A program made the translations under genes and the position numbers. From Allosediminivita pacifica (GTDB lineage: Bacteria; Pseudomonadota; Alphaproteobacteria; Rhodobacterales; Rhodobacteraceae): DNA of 56,058 nt. The stretch spans positions 1 to 56,058 of the forward strand of contig NZ_QBKN01000026.1 in NCBI RefSeq assembly GCF_003054175.1. The letters are read 5' to 3'. Below the pieces are notes generated by a model. That model was not told where the DNA came from, did not search any database, and saw only the letters and a list, made by a program, of their open reading frames with translations. Below, one piece after another: positions 31,931 through 40,369 of the stretch; positions within the stretch are counted from its first letter, which is position 1, and every line of letters begins with the position of its first letter.

Positions 31931-33822
31931 CAGTAGACCCTTTCCTCGATCTTTTCCGCTTCGGCCTTGAAAGTGGTCCAGTGCGCTTCGGCAGCAGTCC
32001 AGTCATCGGCCCTGACGGCCTCGCCCACATCGACAAGCAGGCGCGCCAGACTGTAGATTTCCGGCCGGGCGCTCTGGTTGGACATGGTGCCGGCGTCGGC
32101 CGCGAGGTCGGCAGCCACAGTGTCGGTCAGCAGCAGCGTGTGTTGGCGGTCCCTTGCCGGCAGCAGGGTATCGAGCGTGGAGGCAAAGGTGGTGAGCTCC
32201 TCGAAGGCCAACCGGAACGGCGTATTGCGCTCTCCGAACCCCTCATACGGGTCGTCGGCCGCGCCCACGGCTTCCAGATAGGCGGTCAGATCGGAACGTT
32301 CCTGATCGCTCAGTTCGAGGGACTTGGTCTCGTCGAACCAGTCGACGACGCTGGCCAGAGTCGGAAGCGCCCCGTCATGAAAGTAGGGCGCGGTATAAGC
32401 GGTACCCAGCAAGGTCGGCGTATCGAACGCCCCCGCTCGTGCGCCATCATAGCCCGGCTCCGCCGAACCGATGTCATGCGCACGACCGTCCAGAAAATTG
32501 GCGGACGGGATGTGGCAACTTGCACAGGACTTGTCATCGAGCCCAGCCATCGGCCGATTGAAGATAGCCTCTCCGCGATGGGCAGCGTCAGAGGCCACCT
32601 CGGTCAGCGCACCCTCGGGCGTGACCATCGCGTTCGGCAGGAAATCGAATTCGAACAGGTAGGCAACCAGCGCATCCAGCATGAACGGCGTTGGCTCCGC
32701 GCCGCCGAATTCGTTGACGATGACGTTTCGACTGAATTCACGCAGCGAGGCGAACCGACCGTCACGCCCATAAGGGCCGGTGAACCGCAATCCCCGCAGA
32801 CTGGGAATATCGAGCGAATCCGCCCGCCGATCGTTGAACATCGGATTGAAGAAGGCGCCGTCCACATCGACTGCGCCGGGCTGATGGCTCACCCCTGGGA
32901 TGAAGAAGCGCTGGTTGATGTCCGACCGGTTGTGGCAGCTGGAACATGCGATGCCGACGCTGCGCGCCGGCTCGCCGAAAATCTCCGGGCTATCGAACAG
33001 CATGTCGCCATAGGCGACCATCGGTAGATCCTTCTCGTCGATTCCCTGCTCCTCGAAATTCAGCACCAATCGGGGTAGCGGGTCTTGATCGAAGATGTCC
33101 GAGCCTGGCGGCAGCGTTGCGGGTATGTCCGTCGCGGTGCCGCCGGCCGCGACGGTTTCGGGCACCGCCGACAGTTTGGCGCGTCGATCAAATTCGGAGG
33201 TCAGGTAGTTGGCCGCAAGATAGTCCCGAATGACCTTGCCGGCGGCTTTCATGCGCGCGTCGTCAAGCGCGACGGCTCCTGCGCCCAGCACCCCGCTGGA
33301 GCCGGCCGCGCTAGTCAGCTCCAGCCAGGCAAGCCCAAGCTCGCGCGCCGCTTCCGGGTCGGCGGCCTGCACATGGTCGCCGAATGCGCGGTAAAGTTCC
33401 TGTGCCTCCGACACCGCGGCCTGCGCGGCGCTCGGCGATGACGCCGCAATGGCTCGGGCAAGCTCTTCGCCAATACGGCTGGCCAGCAGCCGGGTTGCAG
33501 CGCCGAACAGCGCATGCCGATCCTCGGCAGCGATCGCGGCGGCCACGGCCTCTGTACTCAGCGCGCTGTTCTCCGCTATGCGGTCGAAGGCGCCGTCAGG
33601 GAACTCGGCACCGCGATAGGGTTCGCTCCAGGCCTCCGCGATTGCCTCCCAGGGCACCGGGGCAAGATTTCCATAATGCAATGTCAGTCGGTAGGCGGCC
33701 GCTTCCGGTAGCCAAGGCACCTGTTTCGCCGGGGTCGCCAGCGCAACGCTGCCCGCGAGCGCTGCGGCAGCGCTTACGATAATGCATTTCACTCGCAAAT
33801 TGGGTGAGAGAGTCGCTTGCAT
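31930..33822 (-). CDS. Di-heme cytochrome c peroxidase-like protein with long N-terminal extension
   Basis: A 630-residue exported protein, about twice the length of a standard bacterial cytochrome c peroxidase. Two heme motifs are clear: ACSSCHNRS (CxxCH at 293-297) and SCASCHIPS (433-437), with the MauG/CcpA-like stretches RGLRFTGPYGRDGRFASL and DTPTLLGTAYTAPYFHDGALPTL. Residues 35-240 form an Ala-rich helical domain with no recognised match, and the last 110 residues are another helical segment. It starts the peroxidase-phnDCE operon directly behind a DtxR-type operator. Substrate (peroxide or other) is unknown. Confidence 0.85.
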   Translation of the reverse strand: MQATLSPNLRVKCIIVSAAAALAGSVALATPAKQVPWLPEAAAYRLTLHYGNLAPVPWEAIAEAWSEPYRGAEFPDGAFDRIAENSALSTEAVAAAIAAEDRHALFGAATRLLASRIGEELARAIAASSPSAAQAAVSEAQELYRAFGDHVQAADPEAARELGLAWLELTSAAGSSGVLGAGAVALDDARMKAAGKVIRDYLAANYLTSEFDRRAKLSAVPETVAAGGTATDIPATLPPGSDIFDQDPLPRLVLNFEEQGIDEKDLPMVAYGDMLFDSPEIFGEPARSVGIACSSCHNRSDINQRFFIPGVSHQPGAVDVDGAFFNPMFNDRRADSLDIPSLRGLRFTGPYGRDGRFASLREFSRNVIVNEFGGAEPTPFMLDALVAYLFEFDFLPNAMVTPEGALTEVASDAAHRGEAIFNRPMAGLDDKSCASCHIPSANFLDGRAHDIGSAEPGYDGARAGAFDTPTLLGTAYTAPYFHDGALPTLASVVDWFDETKSLELSDQERSDLTAYLEAVGAADDPYEGFGERNTPFRLAFEELTTFASTLDTLLPARDRQHTLLLTDTVAADLAADAGTMSNQSARPEIYSLARLLVDVGEAVRADDWTAAEAHWTTFKAEAEKIEERVY

Positions 33823-33856
33823 GAGTCTGGCATCGCCCTTTCGGTGGAAATGTTTG

Positions 33857-33878
33857 AAAGTTAGCCTTGACTAAGTTT
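33857..33878. promoter_or_regulatory. MntR/DtxR-type operator
   Basis: AAAGTTAG-CCTTGA-CTAAGTTT is a 22-base dyad (7 of 8 positions paired; core TTAG-N6-CTAA), of the form bound by DtxR-family metal repressors. It lies across the expected transcription start of the peroxidase operon and in front of the divergent mntR gene. Confidence 0.7.
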
Positions 33879-33904
33879 TGTAGCACAGGTGAAATTATTG
33901 TCAA
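33877..33904 (-). promoter_or_regulatory. Promoter of the peroxidase-phnDCE operon
   Basis: Minus strand TTGACA (33899-33904), 16-base spacer, TACAAA (33877-33882). The start would fall near 33870, inside the dyad at 33857-33878, the geometry of metal-dependent repression. Confidence 0.6.
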
Positions 33905-33914
33905 TCCGCGTGCC

Positions 33915-34442
33915 ATGTTTAAGTCTACTGCCATGAACACTTCCCGCGACAGATCCGGCGCGCGCGATGTCACCTTGGCGCCCGCTGATGAACGAGCGGC
34001 GGCCGATCAGGCTGACGCCTTTGCCTCAGTAAGGAACGCGCATGAAAGCGAGATGGCCGAGGACTACGTCGAGCTGATCGCCGAACTCGTCGACAGAAAT
34101 GACGAGGCCCGACCGGTGGATCTGGCCGAACGGCTTGGTGTCAAGCCGCCCACGGTGACCAAGAATATCTCCCGGCTCGTGCGGGCCGGGCTAGTCCGCC
34201 GCGAGCGATACCGCTCAATATTCTTGACGGAGAAAGGGGCGGCCCTTGCGGACGCGTGCCGTCGCCGCCACCGGACTGTCGTCGCAACGCTGGTCGCGCT
34301 CGGCGTGGACCCGGAGAGCGCCGAACGCGATGCAGAGGGCATCGAACATCATGTCAGTGATGAAACTCTCGAAGCGTTCGAGCGGTTTGTGACGTCTTGC
34401 AACTGCCCCCTCAGCGGCATGAAGCGTTCGAACGAAATGTAG
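33915..34442 (+). CDS. mntR: MntR-type metal-dependent repressor (DtxR family)
   Basis: A 175-residue regulator (169 if ATG 33933 is used). A winged HTH (ARPVDLAERLGVKPPTVTKNISRLVRAGLVRRE, about residues 70-102) is followed by the metal-binding dimerisation helix with DAEGIEHHVSDETLEAFERF, characteristic of MntR. It binds DNA when loaded with Mn(II) or a similar metal. It diverges from the peroxidase operon with a matching operator between, so it very likely controls both. An upstream TTG in the same frame lies within the operator and is rejected. Confidence 0.9.
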   Translation: MFKSTAMNTSRDRSGARDVTLAPADERAAADQADAFASVRNAHESEMAEDYVELIAELVDRNDEARPVDLAERLGVKPPTVTKNISRLVRAGLVRRERYRSIFLTEKGAALADACRRRHRTVVATLVALGVDPESAERDAEGIEHHVSDETLEAFERFVTSCNCPLSGMKRSNEM

Positions 34443-35070
34443 CAAGGTCGGCCAAGGGCCATGCGCCACGTGGCGCGTCTCGCTGCAAGCGAACAATCGC
34501 CCCGTCGCACCGGAGTGAGATTGCGCTCGACGCTTCCAGACGGCGGAGGCCCCTTGTCCCGGCCCCTTTTATGCAGCAATGACCGCTTCCGCGGTGCTGA
34601 AGCGGGATCGGATTTGCAGCGAAGGTCTGGAGTCCGACCGTCGCGTCGATCATGCATTTTCCGGCGTGGATACCGGGCTGAATGTCCGCTTCTACAGAGC
34701 CAGGATTACCCTTGCGGCCGCGGCGAAGTCCGGAATCCGCCCTTGTTGTTTGTGACAGCTCGCAGGTGCGGCAAGGATTGAGCAAGTGCGGCGAAGGTCC
34801 GGAAGGTCCGCGGTGCGGTGGCTGCTCGCGAGGATTTCGCTGTGCGGCGCATGAACGGCAGGTTTCACAGCTGCGATGCGGCATGAAGATCTGCCGCACC
34901 GCAACAGAACTTTTTCTGCGAGCGCACGCAGCGAGAATTTGACACTTCCGGAATGGGCTCTCTAGAGCCATTCGCTGCGCGCTGCTTGAACGGCAGCTCT
35001 CGCGCGAACCTAAGACTCTACTCCGTTCGGCAATGGCCACCTTTCTCATGGTGGCAAGGCGCGGTCGCTA
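34443..35070. other. Non-coding region between mntR and virD4
   Basis: About 630 bases with no supported gene. It contains several GTGCGGC and GAAGGTCCGG tracts and, near its end, the second copy of the degenerate repeat at 34918. It looks like decayed island-boundary DNA. Confidence 0.5.
34918..34961 (+). repeat. Degenerate direct repeat, copy 2
   Basis: Core CAGCGAGAATTTGACACTTC, same orientation as 29117-29160 (about 84% identical over 44 bases by eye). It lies between mntR and virD4. Confidence 0.6.
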
Positions 35071-37215
35071 TCACTCGGCCGCGCGGAGGTTCCCGCTCTC
35101 GTTTTCCCGGTCGAGCAACGCTTGAAGACTGCTGACGCCTTGCTCCAAGGTCTCTCGGCCGCCTTCACTCTCACCTTGGCCGCCCAAGGGTAACTCCGTC
35201 TGCGTGGCAAGATTGAAGGCCATCTGCTGATCGCTGACGGAGCGGGATCGCCGCCGCCTGCCGGGGCGGATCGTCCGGCCTTCCGGGGATTCAGTCTCCG
35301 TGGCCTTTTTGATGCTCATGCTCTCTTCGGAGCGGCCGGAGTCCGGCTGCGGGCCGGAAGGGCCGGTCGTCGCTTCTTCGTCGGGCTCGGGGCCATTCCC
35401 GGAAAACGGCAGCTCCGGCTCCCCGCCCCCTTGGTCGCTCTCATCGGCGGGGTCGCGTGACAGCATTGATGGAAGGCTGCTGGCCTCTGGCTCCACCGCA
35501 TCATCGGGCGCGTCAGAAGACAGTTCATGCTCGGCGGTTTCCGCTGGATCGACGGATACGACGCCCTCGTCGGGCAGAGGATAGGTGCCAGTCTGCGCCT
35601 CGTAGAGACGCGTGAAGTAGGAATCCTTGAAATACTGGATGCGCTTCGCGCGCACCGGCATTTGGGCGTCAATGACCATGACAATATCATCGAGCGGCAT
35701 ACGCCGCACCTGGTCCTCGGTCAGAAGCGGTGCTTCCTCGGTGCGCTCGGACGTGCTGCGCCCCTCGAAGGGGTTTCGGCCAACGGCGCGGGATCGGGTG
35801 ACAACGCGTTTGGTCGTCTTGCCGACGGCACTGCTCAATTCCTCGACGGTCTTCTCGTCGGAAGGCGTGAGGTAGAGCTTCACGCCGGCGTTGCCTTGTA
35901 GGGACCGCCGCGTGTTCTCGCCGTAGATTTCATCGAGTGCCGGGATCGTCTGCGTCACGATGGCGAGGTGGCCGCGATACGAACGCAGGGTCTCGATGCT
36001 ATCGACTACGATAGGCATCTTCCCGAGGCGGTTGAACTCGTCCAGCATAATCATCACCGGCCACGGTTCGTCTTTGCCGGGCTGACGGTCCTGGAGCGAG
36101 GCGATCAGGTCCGAAAAGAAGAGGCGGATCAGGGAAGCCAGCGGCTTCACCATCAACGGGGCCACCACGAGATACACCGTAAACGGCTGCTTGCGGATCG
36201 TGCGAAAGTCGAAATCAGAATCCGCGGTGGCATGGTCGATCGCCGGGTTGCTCCATTGGTCGAGACCGGAGGTCATCAGGAGCGAGACGTAGGACGTGAG
36301 CGTATCGTTGTTGGTCGAAGCCATGCGCTCGAAGATCAACCGGGCCGCAGGGTTTTGAACCTCAAGGCGGCGCGCGTTGTATTCCTTCTGCTTGTCACCG
36401 CCAGACGCGGTGATCCGGTAAATCTCGCCAAGGGTCGGCCTCTTGCGCTCGAAGGCAAGGAGTCCGGCCGCGACGAACAGGTCGATGCCGCCCTTCAAAA
36501 GCCCCTGCATACGGTCGTTGTCGCTTTGCAGGAAAAGCGAGGCCAACAATTGCAGCTCCATTTGCTGCTGGTTGGGGTTTTCCAGCTCGTAGATGCGCTT
36601 AAGCGGGTTGTAGCGGTGCGTTCGGTTGTTCTGCCAGTCGGTCGGCGCGAAGCGATAGACCTTATCGCCCTCCCCTGCCCTATGACGTGCGGTCGCGTCG
36701 AAAATCTCCCCCTTCACGTCCAGGACCACGGCGCTGCCTTTGAAGGTCAGCATGTTCGGAATGGTGAAGCCGGTCGTCTTCCCTCGGCCCGTCGGAGCGA
36801 CGATCAAGGCATGCGGAAAGACCTTCGACGTGATGAGGTTCGCGCGGCTTCCTGGCTTCCCCATCTTGCCAAGGATGAAGCCGGTCCCGACAGAGCCGAA
36901 GAAGCCGTTGCGCTTCATCTCGCGCGCGGTTTGCCAGTGGGTTTCCCCGAATTTTGTCAGGGCCTCCCCTGCTAGAACGACGCTCAAAAGAAGACCGGCG
37001 GCTCCGAAGCCGCCGATGATGAGGTTGACGATGGTGAAGTCTTCCGGGCGGCTCGACGCCATGCTCGTGTAGTCTCGGGCGAGCATGAGAAAGTCCACGT
37101 CGGCCGAGACGCGCGAATAGCGGAACGTCAGGAAGGCGGTCGCGATCACATAGCCGATGGCCGCACCCACCAGTGTCAGGCTGAGAACGGCTCCGGCGAA
37201 TTTGCCCTTACCCAT
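35071..37215 (-). CDS. virD4: VirD4/TraG type IV coupling protein
   Basis: A 714-residue hexameric ATPase that links the relaxase-DNA complex to the secretion channel. It has two N-terminal membrane helices (residues 6-30 and 62-85), Walker A APTGRGKTT (140-148), Walker B PWPVMIMLDEFNRLGKM, and the QTIPALDEIYG block. The C-terminal 170 residues are acidic and disordered, ending with RRRRSRS and a QALLDRE tail. The start at 37215 overlaps the relaxase stop by eight bases. It lies 30 kb away from the virB genes, so the transfer module is split. Confidence 0.94.
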   Translation of the reverse strand: MGKGKFAGAVLSLTLVGAAIGYVIATAFLTFRYSRVSADVDFLMLARDYTSMASSRPEDFTIVNLIIGGFGAAGLLLSVVLAGEALTKFGETHWQTAREMKRNGFFGSVGTGFILGKMGKPGSRANLITSKVFPHALIVAPTGRGKTTGFTIPNMLTFKGSAVVLDVKGEIFDATARHRAGEGDKVYRFAPTDWQNNRTHRYNPLKRIYELENPNQQQMELQLLASLFLQSDNDRMQGLLKGGIDLFVAAGLLAFERKRPTLGEIYRITASGGDKQKEYNARRLEVQNPAARLIFERMASTNNDTLTSYVSLLMTSGLDQWSNPAIDHATADSDFDFRTIRKQPFTVYLVVAPLMVKPLASLIRLFFSDLIASLQDRQPGKDEPWPVMIMLDEFNRLGKMPIVVDSIETLRSYRGHLAIVTQTIPALDEIYGENTRRSLQGNAGVKLYLTPSDEKTVEELSSAVGKTTKRVVTRSRAVGRNPFEGRSTSERTEEAPLLTEDQVRRMPLDDIVMVIDAQMPVRAKRIQYFKDSYFTRLYEAQTGTYPLPDEGVVSVDPAETAEHELSSDAPDDAVEPEASSLPSMLSRDPADESDQGGGEPELPFSGNGPEPDEEATTGPSGPQPDSGRSEESMSIKKATETESPEGRTIRPGRRRRSRSVSDQQMAFNLATQTELPLGGQGESEGGRETLEQGVSSLQALLDRENESGNLRAAE

Positions 37216-38995
37216 GGGTCTGCCCTTTCTCCGTGTCCGTAGCGGAATGACGCAGCCGCGCGGCATCGACTTCTTCGTTCGCGATCTCGTTGTTGATCTC
37301 CTGCATGACCTCGCCCTCGGCGGTGGCCGCGTCGGTTTGCAGGTAAGCTTTCGCCGCATAGAGGCGGTCGAGCCGGTCATCGGAAACCTCGGCCAGCGCC
37401 TCGTCGCTGCCGTTGCGAAGATCCTCGATCTGATCCTCGTCGAGCCGGGACTCGATCTCGGCACGGTAAGCGTCCCGCTCGTTGTCGCTGGCGAACGGAT
37501 CGCGGGCGCTATCCTGGCGCATCGCGGCAAGGACAGAAGCGGTGGTCGAAGCGGCATCGCCCTGCTCGACTAGCTCGGCGTCCGCGTCGCTGACGCCGGA
37601 ATCTCTGAGTACATCCGCCTCATAAAGAGCTTCGCCAAGCTGGACATGAACGGCGTCGAGCCGGTCCACGGCAATCTGTTGATCCTCGGCGCGCGACAGG
37701 TCCAAGCCGTCATGCTCTGCAATCTGCCGTATGTCGTCGGTGAGCCACTGGCGCTCAAGAGCCTCGCTGTTCGCGCCCGCCTCCACGCGAGCCGCGACGG
37801 CATCCGCCGAAATGCCCGTCCCCTCAAGCGCGCTCTCGATCTGCGCGCGCGTGTCGGCTTCCTCGAGACGGCCAATTGCCTCCCGGTTGATATTGTTTTC
37901 GGCATAAATGCCCGTCTCAGTCGGCGCGTTCTTGTAGCTCTCGGAGCGCGACACGCTGGCGTAAATGTCGGACAACTCGCGCTCGAATGAGGCGCGGCGG
38001 TCAGGCGCCAACGTCTGAGCCTTTGCCTCCGCCTGCGTCGCAAGATCGGAAAACTCGCTCCGAAGCTCATCGAAGGTTTGCGTCTCGGCCATGTAAATCT
38101 CCCCATCAGGCTCTAGCGGCTCGCCACGTCCAAGCAGGGCGGCGGCGCGGTTCAGGGCGTTGGCAACGTCCTCTCGGTTCTCGGCCGTCGCTTCCACTGC
38201 GAGCGACCGATAAAGCTCCGCCGTGCTGGCAATGTCGGCCAAGGCCCGATCAAGATCGGGACCGACGCGCTCACGTGCTTGCGGCTCCCTGCCCTCTTCC
38301 TTGGCGCGATAGACTTCGCTTTTGTTGGGGCTGTAGCTCGCAACGCCGCGATCAACGCGACGGCTGGCCTCCAACCTGACCCCATGACGCTCTCCCGCTT
38401 CGACCATCGCCTGGCGGAAGTCGTCGTAGTTGAAGTGATGATCGCGCCCGAGATAGAACAACTCCCCTTCGGCAGACCGGCGGTTGAGGATGACGTGGGC
38501 ATGAGGGTGCGCGCGATCCTCGTGGATAGATACAATATAGTCAAATTGTCGTCCCTCTTGCATGAAAAATTGTTCGCAGACCTCACCGGCCATATCGCGC
38601 ACGTCTTCCCCCTTCGTGCCAATGGGAAAAGCCATAACCATATGCGTGGTATGGCCGAGCTTCGGGCTGAACCGCTCGTTCCAGTTGCCGGAGAAACGAT
38701 CTGCAATATCGTTAATCTGTTGCTCGATAAGAGGCCCGCTTCCATCATGAACACCCCGGCTGTCGATGATGTGCGATGCCTTGGCGCCGACGTAGCTTAA
38801 CTGGCCCGAAAGCTGGGAGCGCGTACGGCATCCGCCTTGTTTCACCGGCTTGAAGATCGCGGGCGAGTGGCCCCGAGCGGCGCGCGTGAGCTGCTTTTGG
38901 CGGCGGGCCTGGGCGCCTGCCCCGCCCCTGATCTTGCTCCACCCGTCGCGAAACAGCTCGCCGGATACAGCCGACACGGCATCACTGCGAGCCAT
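37208..38995 (-). CDS. VirD2-like conjugative relaxase
   Basis: A 595-residue relaxase. The metal-binding histidine motif is HEDRAHPHAHVILNRR (His158, 163, 165 and 167), typical of MOBP/MOBQ-type enzymes; the candidate catalytic Tyr is near residue 68 (GQLSYVGAKA). Beyond residue 260 the protein is acidic and helical without a helicase domain. It nicks oriT and pilots the strand. It overlaps mobC (14 bases) and virD4 (8 bases), forming one mobilisation operon. Confidence 0.9.
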   Translation of the reverse strand: MARSDAVSAVSGELFRDGWSKIRGGAGAQARRQKQLTRAARGHSPAIFKPVKQGGCRTRSQLSGQLSYVGAKASHIIDSRGVHDGSGPLIEQQINDIADRFSGNWNERFSPKLGHTTHMVMAFPIGTKGEDVRDMAGEVCEQFFMQEGRQFDYIVSIHEDRAHPHAHVILNRRSAEGELFYLGRDHHFNYDDFRQAMVEAGERHGVRLEASRRVDRGVASYSPNKSEVYRAKEEGREPQARERVGPDLDRALADIASTAELYRSLAVEATAENREDVANALNRAAALLGRGEPLEPDGEIYMAETQTFDELRSEFSDLATQAEAKAQTLAPDRRASFERELSDIYASVSRSESYKNAPTETGIYAENNINREAIGRLEEADTRAQIESALEGTGISADAVAARVEAGANSEALERQWLTDDIRQIAEHDGLDLSRAEDQQIAVDRLDAVHVQLGEALYEADVLRDSGVSDADAELVEQGDAASTTASVLAAMRQDSARDPFASDNERDAYRAEIESRLDEDQIEDLRNGSDEALAEVSDDRLDRLYAAKAYLQTDAATAEGEVMQEINNEIANEEVDAARLRHSATDTEKGQTHG

Positions 38996-39557
38996 TGCCG
39001 AAGGCCCTCAAAGCATCAGAAACGCGAAGCGCAAGACCGTTGCGGCGCTGTAGGATCATCCCTTGAAGCTGGTCGCCGAAGGTCATTACCATGCCGGCGA
39101 GGCCCCGAATTTGGGTCATGTCGTCCTGATGGATCGGCGGCATTAAGCCTTTCAACTTCGCCTCGTTCAACCGCTTTGCAATCTGACTGATGTTGTTCCC
39201 GATGCGATTCAGCGCAACGCGATGGCTGTGAAGCTCGTCTTTTAGCTCGGCGTCAGTGACGAACAGACCGTCTGCGGCGTGCATCAATGCCCGCAATCCA
39301 TCGTTTCGGTTCTCGATGCCGTATCGCTTCAAGACTTGATCGAAGGCAGCCAGTTCGTCCTCCGTCACCCTGGCTCCGATTGTGCGTGTCCTCGACTGGT
39401 TCTCGGTCTTCGCGTCGCGCACCGAACGAACGGTGTAATGGATCGTTCGCGTCGACACTCCATGACGCGCTGCAAGTGCCTTTGCAGGCACGCCTTTTTC
39501 GTATTCGCGAGCGATAGAAAATCGCTCTTGGGTGAGAAGTCGGCGTGTGCGAGCCAT
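38982..39557 (-). CDS. mobC: MobC-like relaxosome accessory protein
   Basis: A 191-residue DNA-binding protein. The N-terminal 50 residues contain an HTH (VPAKALAARHGVSTRTIHYTV) and the middle is RHH-like (RTIGARVTEDELAAFDQVL), followed by the MobC signature LNRIGNNISQIAKRLNEA. It helps the relaxase open oriT. It is the first gene of the mob operon; the candidate oriT hairpin is 50 bases upstream. Confidence 0.85.
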   Translation of the reverse strand: MARTRRLLTQERFSIAREYEKGVPAKALAARHGVSTRTIHYTVRSVRDAKTENQSRTRTIGARVTEDELAAFDQVLKRYGIENRNDGLRALMHAADGLFVTDAELKDELHSHRVALNRIGNNISQIAKRLNEAKLKGLMPPIHQDDMTQIRGLAGMVMTFGDQLQGMILQRRNGLALRVSDALRAFGNGSQ

Positions 39558-39606
39558 GCGAAGTTAACGCCTATATTTCTTGCTACCTTCTCACCAATAA
39601 ACCCTC

Positions 39607-39658
39607 ACGCCCCACCGATCAACGGAAGCGCAAGCTGCCACTGATCGACTTGGGGCGT
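39607..39658. other. Candidate oriT inverted repeat
   Basis: Arms ACGCCCCACCGATCA (39607-39621) and TGATCGACTTGGGGCGT (39642-39658) pair except for a small bulge, around a 20-base loop. It sits just upstream of mobC, the usual place of oriT. No nic consensus was recognised, so this is positional evidence only. Confidence 0.4.
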
Positions 39659-39920
39659 CTTCCGCTTGAGCGGGCCCCAGGCCCGCGAACGTCGAGCCCC
39701 ACCGGGCGAGACCACGCCGCCCGAAATCGAAGATGAGGTGGCCGCGCTGAAAAGCGCGCCCTGACGGCCATCAAGGGGCGCATCCGTGGGAACCCCCGCG
39801 CGAGGGACGGAAAGGCACTCAGCGGCCAGCACAGACGCTCTCACGGGCATTGCCGACGCGCGCCGACCCTGCCCTCCGCGCTGCACGGCCAAAAATTTCA
39901 GATTTTGAGGGCAGAATCTG

Positions 39921-40356
39921 TGCCGCATACCGCAGACCGACCACCGCAGGCCGCTAACCGCAAACGACAAACCGCAGACGCCATGACGTGCGCCGCATAA
40001 CGCAAACCGGGCACCGCACCTTGCCATACCGATAACCGCAGGCCGCACTCCGCAGGCTGCACACCGCAATATCAGCGATTGCATACCTCGGGCCGCGAAC
40101 CGACTACCGCACACCGCAAACCTATTACCACTTGCCGCGTACCGCTTACCGATACACGCACGCCACACGCCGCGTACCCATCACCGCACACCGCACACCG
40201 CATCCAGCAATATTGACACCGCAGGCCACGAGCTGCAATAAACCAGAAAGATCGCCGCAAACCGATTGCAGCACACCGCAAACTATAAGCCACAAATGGC
40301 AAACATCAGGCCGCAGGCCGCAGGCCGCAGGCCGCAGGCCGCCGGCCGCAGATAGA
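39921..40356 (+). repeat. Heptanucleotide array, NNCCGCA, about 62 units
   Basis: Bases 39921-40356 can be cut into heptads of the form NNCCGCA almost without a break (for example TGCCGCA, TACCGCA, CACCGCA, AACCGCA, GGCCGCA), with only one or two single-base slips. Units vary at the first two positions and some are degenerate, but phase is kept for over 430 bases. The last six or so units are identical AGGCCGC copies. It ends 13 bases before the ParA/VirC1-like gene. A minus-strand frame across it with CG-x-RFAV repeats is a by-product of the 21-base triple heptad. Confidence 0.9.
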
Positions 40357-40369
40357 AGGACGACTTGCG

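Noticed and set aside
39605-40168. A minus-strand frame with repeated CG-x-RFAV peptides across the heptad array
   Set aside because: Three heptads make 21 bases, so any heptad array produces a seven-residue peptide repeat. There is no clear start signal, and the phase slips of the DNA repeat would break a real protein.
39921-40356. CRISPR array
   Set aside because: Repeat units are only seven bases with no spacers of constant length and no cas genes in the window.
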